This document shows positions 37,561 through 47,400 of a DNA stretch of 64,000 nt, one piece after another (position 1 is the stretch's first letter; each line of letters begins with the position of its first letter). The stretch is from Symbiodinium natans (Eukaryota; Sar; Dinophyceae; Suessiales; Symbiodiniaceae), in the NCBI GenBank assembly GCA_905221605.1, contig CAJNDS010000358.1, positions 498,501-562,500 on the forward strand, in the 5' to 3' direction. A program made the position numbers and the translations under genes. A model generated the notes under the pieces. It had not been told where the DNA came from and made no database searches. It saw nothing but the letters and a program-made list of their open reading frames with translations.

Positions 37561-38584
37561 CACTGAGCCCTAAACCCTAAACCCTAAACCCTGTTGAGGA
37601 TGTTGGGCTTAAATTCAAGATGTTGCGTCCCTCAGCCCTCAACACGAAGCCCTAAACCCTGAACTCTGCTGGACAAACTCGCAGTGGGTTTAGGGTTCAG
37701 GGTTTATGGTTTAGGTGTAGGGTTTAGGGTTTAGTGGTGAGTTCTCAGGTACCAAACCTTGTCCAGATGGGTGAGCAAAGCATCGCCTGCCGAGAGCGTG
37801 AAATCTCTGAAGGAGTGAAGCGATCTGGGATGTAGTGTTTGGTGTTTCAGGGTTTGAGGTTTAGGGTTTGGGGTTTAGGGTTTAGGGCTTGGGGCTTAGG
37901 GTTTTGGATTAGGGTTTAAGGATCGGCCCTAGAAGCCCCAAGCCCGAAATCCCCGAAATTGTTGTTGGTACTTAGGTGTTTTGCTTTGTCATGTTTGACT
38001 CCCCGTCTTTCTGCAGCATGCTCGTAGGGTTTACATTTAGGGTTTAGGGTTTAGGGTGGAGGGTATGGATTTCAAGCTCCTGGATACCATTTTGGAAAGC
38101 TTAGTCGTCTTTCATGAACGATCTTAGGAGCCAAGCCCTAGACCCTGAGCCCTTAAGGCCATGGGTAACTAACCCGACGCTCGGATGGGTTCATGGTTTA
38201 GGGTTTAGGCTTTAGGGCTTAGGGCTTAGGGTTTCTGAGGCCAAGGGTTATATCAGCTAGGATGCCCGGTTTAGGCTTTTTGGGTCTGGGCGCTTCGGGG
38301 TCACAGGATCTAGGATGTCCGGAAGTTCCCTTATACAGGTTTCTGTCCGAGATTGCTTACAAGAGCCTCAAAACATGCGGCTCCCGGTACAATTTCTAGA
38401 CGACTTGGGAACCTGGCAAGGGTATTTGTCTTTCTTTCGTTTTGAGTTTTGTAGGTGTTTCAGCCTTGAGGATTGAAAGCTTCAGGGTTTAAAGGCTGAG
38501 TTGCCCCCCTACTTTAGATGCCTACCACTGATATACCCAAAGCCCTAGCCTTCCCCGAAAAGCCTCAAACCTCAAAATAGCGGA

Positions 38585-38710
38585 AACCCTAAACCCGAAA
38601 CCCGAAACCCGAAACCCGAAACCCTAAACCCTAAACCCTAAACCCTAAACCCTAAACCCTAAACCCTAAACCCTAAACCCTAAACCCTAAACCCTAAACC
38701 CTAAACCCTA
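38585..38710 (-). repeat. (CCCTAAA)n with CCCGAAA start, about 18 units
   Basis: Four CCCGAAA units are followed by about 14 perfect CCCTAAA units. Confidence 0.95.
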
Positions 38711-38779
38711 TCCGAGCCTTATTTTGGTCTGATATTGCAGGCCTTGGGTGCCGAGGCTTGTCATTTTTGTGTTGGGAGT

Positions 38780-38935
38780 ATTGGTTTTTTTGGGGTGGGT
38801 TCTGGGCTTTTTCCCTAAGAAAAGTCACCAACCTCAACAAGGGTTCGGTTTAGGGTTTAGGGTTTAGGGTTTAAGAAAAGTCACCAACCTCAACAAGGGT
38901 ACCTTCGTGAGAATACGGTTCCTGGGCTACCAAGA
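38780..38935. mobile_element. MITE family P5 with TTTAGGG inserted and a 29-bp target duplication
   Basis: The element runs from GGTGGGTTCTGGGC to GTTCCTGGGCTACCAAG. Inside it, 38816-38844 and 38872-38900 are identical 29-mers (both contain AAAAGTCACCAACCTCAACA), separated by 27 bp of TTTAGGG repeat. Confidence 0.9.
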
Positions 38936-39290
38936 GGGCGTAGGGAGCTAGGAGATTGCGCACCATGTGTGGTTTAGGGTTTAGGGTTTAGGGTTTAGGG
39001 TTTAGGGTTTAGGAATCCCAAGGCCTGCAATGGATTTTCTAGGGAACCTGTAACTCCCAAGTGCACTACTGAGAGCCTGATTCCTACACAGTCTCCCAAT
39101 CCTGTAGGTGGCAGGATTTGGTGTTTTCAGTTTGGGGCTTAGGGTTTCGGAAGACCCTGGGTTAAGAGCTTGTATAAAATTTCCCCAAAGCCCAAGCCCC
39201 ACGGCTTGTATAAACTATCAACGCCCAAGCCCTAAAACCCTAAACCCTAACTCCTAAACCCTAAACCCTAAACCCTAAACCCTCTGCGAG

Positions 39291-39376
39291 CGTCGGAAGC
39301 CCCGGAGGACAAAGCGGCGAAGTGGCGTTCGGCCGTTCGCGTTCCCAAGGAGCAGCATTCGGGACTTTTGGTGACA
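39291..39376 (+). other. Exon candidate, frame undecided
   Basis: A GC-rich non-repeat patch between CCCTAAA and TTTAGGG after TCTGCGAG. More than one frame is open (for example EAPEDKAAKWRSAVRVPKEQ). It could be the first exon of the kinase gene or the end of the gene before it. Confidence 0.35.
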
Positions 39377-39379
39377 GGG

Positions 39380-39575
39380 TTTAGGGTTTAGGGTTTAGTA
39401 AGGGTTTAGGGTTTAGGGTTTAGGGTTTAGGGTTTAGGGTTTGGGTTTAGGGTTTAGGGTTTAGGGTTCAGGGTTTAGGGTTTAGGGTTTAGGGTGGGTT
39501 TAGGGTTTAGGGTTTAGGGTTTAGGGTTTGGGGTTTGGGGTTTGGGGTTTGGGGTTTAGGGTTTAGGGTTTAGGG
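39380..39575 (+). repeat. TTTAGGG tract with TTTGGGG block
   Basis: About 25 heptamers with small phase breaks and five consecutive TTTGGGG units near the end. Confidence 0.95.
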
Positions 39576-39599
39576 GCTGTGTCAAGACGAGCCCTAAAA

Positions 39600-40440
39600 C
39601 CCTCAATTCTCAGACCCTACCCTTTTCCAAGACATATCAAACACGGAGAAATGTAGAGGTTTCGGGGTTTGGGCCGAGATACTCAAGGGACTAAAGGAGG
39701 GACCCTTATAACGGACGTTAGCAGTTTCTTGGGGGTTCTTTAGGGGCTACTCTACATAGGGACAAGATAAGGTATATATATATATATATATATATAGCGG
39801 TTATATACTTTATTTTCATTTTTTGGTTCTGGGTTCCTGTGAAAGCTATTTTTATACCTAAAAACAAAAAGTTTTTTCCCAGGGTCTACTTCAAAGTCGG
39901 GTATATAGGGGAATAAGATTAAGGGTCCCGTTTAGGGGTCCTTCTTTGTACCCTTTTAAGACAATCGACTTCCCATGGATTGTTTTGCTGCCGAGTGTGC
40001 GGCGACAGCTCAGCTGGCCGAGCAGCGGGTTTAGGGTTTGGGGTTTAGGGTTTCGGGTTTAGGGCCCTATACCTCTTTGTAGCCAAGTGGTACCCTTTTG
40101 CCCTTTCAGGGTTCTGGGTTCCCTTGTAACAGTAGCCAGCCCCCAAAAAGGTCCCCTTGTGATGATAGGGTCACTTCTCCAAATAACGGTCCCTTGGGGT
40201 TACTATTATAAGGCGCCCCCTAAAATTAAGGTACAAAAAACAGACTACAGTCCTCACATGGTTGCTGGGCTACCAAGACCCTCATCCCAGGGCGACACAA
40301 TCGCAAGAACACCGAACTGCACCCTGGGACACTGAAGATACCCCAAAACCTTACCTACACCTTTAAGGGCTTCGATCCACGCATCGGGGTGGGGTAGTGG
40401 CGTGGGGGTGGCGGGGGGGGGGGGTGCCTCCAGTTAAGGC
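39600..40440. other. MITE-like elements and (TA)n, no gene
   Basis: (TA)n at 39773-39796; an uninterrupted element at 39820-39895 (GGTTCTGGGTTCC...TTTTTTCCCAGGGTCTAC); a P5 family copy at 40080-40275; G run at 40415-40424. Confidence 0.6.
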
Positions 40441-40534
40441 CCTTTCACCCGAGACGTTGAGGGTTTAGGGTTTTGGGCTTATAGAGTTTATAGGGTTTGT
40501 AGGGTGAAGTAATTTAGCGTTTATAGGGATTAAT

Positions 40535-40595
40535 TAGGGTTTCTAGGATTTCTAGGGTTTCTAGGGTTTCTAGGGTTTCTAGGGTTTCTAGGCTA
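40535..40595 (+). repeat. (TTTCTAGGG)n array
   Basis: About six 9-base units. Confidence 0.9.
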
Positions 40596-40899
40596 GGGTT
40601 AGGGTTGAGGGTTTATCGAGTTTAGGGTGTAGGCTTTATGACCTCAAAACCCTAAACACCCTAAAGAGCCTCAAAGGCCCCATCCAATCGAAACCCGAAG
40701 TATCCTAAGCAACCGGAAGCAGGGGCCCTAAACGCCAAAGCCCTCAGAGCCGTAAGCAACCTGAAGCCTGTAATCCTAAACCCTAATCTTATATGAAGCA
40801 GGGTGTATAGTACTGTTTTTGGTGAGTGTATATAAGGTTCCTTTTTAGTGTTGGCGAGTGTATATACTGGGTGTCCTTTTGGGGGTACAAGATATTTAT

Positions 40900-41225
40900 A
40901 TATACTACTTCGTATCAGCCCTAAACCCCAAGTACCCTAAACAATGACCCATACACTCCAGGTACTCTAAACAATGACCCCGAAACCCTAGGCACCCCAT
41001 AAACAATGACCCCTTGGTACCCTAAACAAGGGCCCCCAAAGTCTAGGTACCCTAGACAATGACCCTGACCCCATAAACACTAACCCTAAACCCTAGGTAC
41101 CCTGAACAATGACCCTTAAAGCCCAGGTACCGTAAATAATGACCCCTAAACCCTGGATACCTTATAAACCGTAGGTACCCTGCAAACAATGACCCTTAAG
41201 CTCTAGGTCGCTCAAGCAACCTGAA
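40900..41225. repeat. ~35-45-bp repeats with CCCTAAACAATGACCC
   Basis: GGTACCCTAAACAATGACCC and close variants recur about eight times with irregular spacing, a repeat family unrelated to the telomere heptamer apart from CCCTAAA. Confidence 0.85.
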
Positions 41226-41402
41226 CGCCCCCCCACCCTAAACCCCAAACCCTAAACCCTAAACCCTAAACCCTAAGCCCTAAACCCTACACTTTAGGGT
41301 TTAGGGTCCCTAAAACCCAAACCCCCAAACCCCAAACCCCAAACCCCAAACCCCAAACCCCAAACCCCAAACCCCAAACCCTAAACCCTAAACGCTTCGC
41401 AG

Positions 41403-41464
41403 GAGCTGAAAGAGCCTGACAGAAAATTCGGCTTGGCGGACGACGCCTTTGAGCTGGGCGAGCA
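41403..41464 (+). CDS. Kinase exon 1, strand before the glycine loop
   Basis: Acceptor ACGCTTCGCAG. Reads ELKEPDRKFGLADDAFELGE plus two bases. FELGEQ is the usual lead-in to the glycine loop. GC donor (GCTAGCTC). Confidence 0.65.
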
Positions 41465-44400
41465 GCTAGCTCTGTTTAGGGTTTAGGGTTTAGGGTTTAG
41501 GGTTTAGGGTTTAGGGTTTAGGGTTGTTTAGGGTTTAGGGTTTAGGGTTTGGCTTGATGGTTGCAGAGGGAAAGCCATGGGTTGGGTTTAGGGCCTTACG
41601 GGTTTGGTTTCTAGGGTTCAGGAGTATGGGGATCAGAAATTAGAGGTTTCGCCGTTTATGTTGAGGTAGCAACAGGGCATACTGATTGACAGGGTTCAGG
41701 AGTTTGGGACGTGAGGGCTTAGGGTCTAGGATTTGACAAACATTGACCTGCCCGCAAAATCAGGTTTCGGGCCCAAACCCTAAACCCTAAACACTGTGGT
41801 TTATGGAATTGGCTTGTGCCGAGCAAGCTTTTTGAGCCTGGGGCTTCGGGTTGAGGACGTGGAGTCTTGGGAGATTCGGGAAGCGCGCCCAGCGATTGAG
41901 CATGCCCTGAAGCCCAGTTGTTGCTAGTCCGCTCCTTGCGTTTAAGGGTTCAGGGTTTGGGTTTAGGGTTTAGGGTTTACATTTAGGGTTAAGGGTTTAG
42001 GTGTCTCAATCTGCATTCCTAACCTGAACCCCAAACCCTGAACCCTGAGCTTCAGGAAGCTCGATGCCGGTGGGCAGGGCACCGTCTATGCGTCCGCGGC
42101 TGAGTCTCGAGTGGCGGAAGCTTACTGCAACACGGTTTCGGGTTTAGGGTTTAAGGTTGAGGGTTGCTCAAAAGGGTTTAGGGATTAGGGTTTAGGGTTT
42201 AGGGTTGCTCAAAAGGGTTTAGGGATTAGGGTTTAGGGTTTAGGCTACTAGGAGCCGGAGTAGGCCCTTGTTTCCTTCTGTTAGGGCTGGGGTTTCCTTC
42301 CAATCCCCTTAAAATCGAACCCTAAACCCTAAACCCTTAAACAAGGGTACCCTTTTTATTCCTGGCGACTTCTGGGTCGAGTTACTGCAAGACGGTTCAG
42401 CGTTGGGATCTTAGGGTTTGGGAAACCCTAATCCTTAAACTCCAAAATTCCTAAACCCTAAACCCTAGACCCAAAACCCTAAACCCTGAACCCATCTCAT
42501 GGTTCAGCTGTCTCCCCCAAAAAGGCCCAGAAAACTAAGACCCCCTTGTCTAGCCCCAAACCTCCAAGCTCAAAACCCAAATCAAAGTCCTGGTGCAGGC
42601 ACGGGCCTCTACAGGGCTTTCAGCGTTCAGGGTGTTTTATTAGGGTTTAAGGGTTTAGGGTTTAGGGTTTAGGCTTTAGGGCCGGTGGCCCTCGGGACAG
42701 TTAATATATTTTACCTTATTGGGGTTTAAGGGGATCCTGTTCAGGAATTAGGGTTTAGGGTTGAGGGGTTTAGGGGTTTAGGGTTTAGGGGTGTGCAGGC
42801 TCAATCTCTTCATGTCATCAGGATTGGATGGCTGCGCGCCTTAGGGTGAACAAGGTTAAATGCCGCTCAAATTTCGGGTTTGGGGGAATGTTTGGGTTTC
42901 AGAACACCGAAAATGTCCCTAAGGCCCCCCCCCCCCCCTCAAGTTGCTCTCACTCGTTCGTAATGCGGAACAAGGAGGGAATTAGGTACCTGGAATCCTT
43001 TTATATCGTCCTTCTAGGAAGTCTACGGGGTACATCGTTCCATAAACCTTAAACCCTAAACCCTAAACTCTCCCAAAAAGACTTCGTAGCTGCACCCCAC
43101 AGGTGCAAGCGCCTCAGCACGCAGCACGACTATGCCGTCAAGGCCGGAACCGGCCGCCGCCTCCCGCAGATTCGGGGGTTTCGGGTTCAGGGCTCACCTT
43201 TCTTCACCCGAACCTATTTTGGGGGGGGGATTTGGGGCGGGGGGGGGGGGTTACAACAACCAAAGGGGTTACAACAACCAAAGCACAGGGCCATTGCCGG
43301 TCTTCCCTTCTATGTCCTTCTTACGCAGATGTGTCTTAATGGACCCTAAATCCGTTAAACCAAGCAAACTCTAATGAACCCTCAAGCCCTAAGCCTAACA
43401 TTGGGACTTCTCTAGATCAGGGTGCATTTTGTTGGGTCAACTATGTAAGGCAACACCCTAATTCGACCCCCCCCCCCCTTCCAGGAATTGAACGCAACCT
43501 CCTGAACTTTGAACCGTGAGCCCTGAACCCAAGACCCTGAGCCCTAAACCCTGAACCCTGAACACTAAACCCTAAACCCTTAACTCAACCTCCCCGCTCC
43601 GCGCCAGCAGGTCATCAGCACTTCGGCCCTCGACAGGACCGAGCGAGCTCTAGCGGCGTTAAGACGCGAGATCCGGGTCCCTTGGTCTGCACGAAGAGGG
43701 CCAAGGGCTTCGGGCTTACCCTAAGGGTCCATGCATGTGCCTAAATAGGGAATACTTGGGCCTTAAAGTATGCTGCATAGGGAGTTTGGGGCCAAGTCTG
43801 TAATTAGGTACTTGGACCCGTGGGGTTCCTCAATTCCCTTCTAAACTTTCAACCCCAGACCTGTTCGAAAAGCATCGAAGCCCTGTGTAACGCCCCTGAG
43901 CCTATAAACCCTAAACCCTAAACCCTAAACCCTAAAGGTTTGGGCGTATGAACCTAAGCCCTAAATCCCACATAAATCCTGGATTTTCAAGGTCCGAAGT
44001 CCCAAAGCCCTAAACCGTAAACCCGAAACCCGAAATCCCACTGCCTGCTCCCAAGCTCCCCAGACCCCTAAAAGCATCCAAAAAGTAGAGCCCCCAAATT
44101 AGTACCCTATACTACTACTATTGAGTAACCCTAAACCCTAAACCCTAAACCCTAAACCCTAAACCCTTAAAAAACGGGATCTACTTTTTTTTGGATCCTC
44201 CCCAGAAATCTGGGTCACAAGGTCATGCGGGAGCTCCACCATCCGTTCATCGCCGCTTGGAGCCGCAGAAGACTTGGCTAGGTAGCCCTAAACCCTAAAC
44301 CCTAAACCCTAAACCCTAAACCCTAAACCCTAAACCCTACATGTGGGGCTTAGGGTCTAGGGGCGGACCGGGTTTACATTGTGTAAAATGTCTAGGTTTC

Positions 44401-47400
44401 GCGGCATGTAGGTTAGTCTGACCAGTTTATCTCTGCCCATTGAGATAAGATAAGCCTGCTGTGCTCTGACTTGGCGGCAAAGCAAAGCAAAGCAAAGCAA
44501 AGCAAAGCAAAAAGGGATGCCAAGTAGTACCCTTATTGCATTTGTTGAAGGCTTCAAGCAAACAAGTCAGGGTATAGGGTTTAGGGTTTATGTTGTATAT
44601 GCGCGTGCCCGAAACCCCAAACCCTAAACCCTAAGCCCTGGACCTTTAGGGTTTGGTGTTTAGGGTCTGGGTCATCGGACTGAGGTGAATCTGCACGAAG
44701 CCTTCTGGATAGAGGACCATGGCCCTTGGGTTTCGGGTTTAGGGTTTAGGGTTTAGGATTTAGGGTTTAGGGTTTAGGGCTTATGGTTGGGAACTCCTTG
44801 CGGGCCCCTTATAAAGAGACACTAGGGATTGAGGGCTTCGTCTTTAGGATTTTTGGGGATTGGTATCTAGGGTTATCGCGAAGTAAAGAAGGGCCCAAAC
44901 TTCGGGGTACGAGTTTGGCTCCCTTGAACTCAGATCTTCCAAAGCCCCTTAAGCAAGGAATATGCCCCAATTCGTAGCAATAATGATCCTTAGTATAAAT
45001 CAGGGTATGCTCCTTGATTATTCAATACGAACCAACAGTAAGTAAGGGGTTTTATGGCAAACCGGGTAGATCCTAAACCCTAGCCCTAAATCCTAAACCC
45101 TTAACTCGGAAGTTCTGGAAAGGACAAGTGCCTCATCGTGATGGACCTGGCGGCGGGTGGAAACCTCTTCGACAAGCCGCGGGCCGCAATTGGGCTCCAG
45201 TCGCTTCCAGCTTTTAGGGTTCGGGCTTCTGGTTTAACTGGGCTACCTTAAAAAAACCATAAAAACCTTAGGGTAGGGTTTAGGGTTTAGGGTTTAGGGT
45301 TTAGGGTTTAGGGTTTAGGGTTTAGGGTTTAGGGTTTAGGGTTTAGGGTTTAGGGTTTAGGGTTTAGGGTTTAGGGTTTAGGACCCTAAGACCCCACATC
45401 GGCCTTATAAGGGAAAGACCTCGGCTATGATGCCCTCGTTTTGTATGGTAAGTTCGCTAAGCAGGCAGCCCTAACCCCCTTTCCCTAAACCCTAAACCCT
45501 AAACCCTAAACCCTAAACCCTAAACCCTAAACCCTAAACCCTAAACCCTCATCTTGCGCCAACTTGACCCCTTAAACCCCTTTTTTTTGGGGTTTGGGGT
45601 TCAGAGCTTTGGGTTTAAGATTCAGAGTTGAACTTTGGGATGTTGCCCCTTGTACTACTAACAGTCCTTAGTAGGGATTATGAAAATCGGGGGGTACTAT
45701 AGTCCCTAGTAAGGACTGTTAGTATCAGGCAAAACATCCCAAAGGTCTCAAGGGCCCAAAGACCTCCCCATGCCGAAGAGGCTCAAGCACGTAAAGCCCC
45801 TGACGCCCTAAACCTTAAGATTTCAGGCCTAGCGGCACGGGCCGGCCCCCGCCCCCCAAAGCACGAAACCTTGAACCTTGGCACTGTCTTCTCTTTCCCG
45901 TGTCTTTGTCCTCTCCTTCTCTCTGTCTCTCTTTCTCCTGCCTTCGCCCCCCCTCCCTCCCCCCCCCTCCCCCCCCGGCGCGCGCGCGCGCGCGCGCCGC
46001 GCGCGCGCGCGCGCACCCGCATCAGGAGCATCAGTGGGGTTGGTTTGGGGGCCTTAAAAGCATTCTATGCATGCGTTTTGCCTTCGAAAAACCTTCAGAA
46101 AACGCTGTAAACACGTGTTTTTGGGCTTGGGAAGCCTTTTGGGACCCAGGAAAGGGAGCATCATGAGCATCAGCGGCCTCCCCCAGGCCATCCAAAACCC
46201 CCTTAAACACGCCGATTGTATGTGCTTGAACGCTTGCGTGCCCACGAAACCCCCAAAAGCAAGACCCCGAATGCCCTTAAGGGCATTCGGGGTCCTGCTG
46301 TTCGGGTGTTTTGTAGGCACGAAGCCGTTCGAGCGCGTAAAATGAGCGATTTTAGGGGCGTTTTTACGTGGACCCACAAAACACTCGGTATTTACGAGGT
46401 TTTCTGCTGTTGGAACACCCCCCCAAACCGAGCATCATGAGCATCAGCTGGGTCTCTGGGCCGTGGGCCCGGACCCCCCCACGAAGCCCAAGAGAAGCGA
46501 TGGCTCGATGATGCGCCCGGACCCCGCGCATCAGCAGCATCAGCAGACCCCCCCCCGGACGTGGGTTTCGATGATGCGCACTTTGGGGGCGGGTCAAGGG
46601 CAACAGGGGTGGGGGTCGGAGGCACGCGTGAAAAACCTCATAAAACACGGTATTTACGGTGATTTCAGCGTTTTTCAGCGTTTTTTATTGCCTTGGGCCC
46701 GCGGGCCAGGGCTGCTGATGCTCATGATGCTCGCCTGGTTTTGGGCTTCCGGTACCCCCCCCAAACCTTGAAAAACGTGGTTTCGGCCTGGCGCGCGCCC
46801 CATGTGAAAAGCTAGGGCCGATGATGCGCGCCCGTGAGGGTTTAATGGGGTGCTGCGGGTGTTTTGTGGCCTCGGTTTTTCGTAAAAACCCATGGTTTTT
46901 ACGAGGTTTTCGTGCTTTTCGCACCACCGCGTGTTGCGTCCCCTTGGATGCCGTTTTGGAGGCCTCCCGAAGGGCCCCGCGCGAATTTGAAGCAATTTTG
47001 GGCGGGGTCGGCGGCTCGGGCGCTCGCCCCTTAAAGCTAGCGCTTTAGTGCGACGCGGGCTCCGCCCTGGACCACGGGCGGCGCGGGGGCCGGATTTAAG
47101 AGCCTCCGGCTCAAGCCGCCGACCCCGCTGGAGCATAGTTGAGAGGTCTAAACCCGCTCGCACGGTCGGCAGAGTTCTGTGAAACGTTTGGGGGGGGGCA
47201 GAAGATAGCACCAGAACAAGCTCAAGCCAAAAAGAAAGGTGGGTGGGGGTGGGGGGGTGGGGGGGGAGGGCGGCGGGTGGGGGGGGTAAGGTAGGGGGGG
47301 GGTGGGGGGGGCCCACTCCCAGCCCCAGCCCCAGCCCCAGACCAGCCCAAGCCCAGCCCGCCCCAGCCCCAGCCCCAGCCTCGCCCCCAGCCCCACCCCT

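Noticed and set aside
42104-42134. Longer version of kinase exon 2 (to ACACG|GTTTCG)
   Set aside because: It puts the following catalytic-Lys exon out of frame, whereas the GTCTCG donor at 42104 gives ECKRLSTQ in phase.
44206-44221. Earlier acceptor (CCCCAG) for kinase exon 5
   Set aside because: Phase and spacing fail; starting after CACAAG gives the conserved RREIRVMRELHHPF spacing from the alphaC Glu.
46054-47400. Several overlapping open frames of 80-213 codons on both strands
   Set aside because: High-GC sequence keeps many frames open; no motif, no frame clearly better than the others, and simple repeats within.
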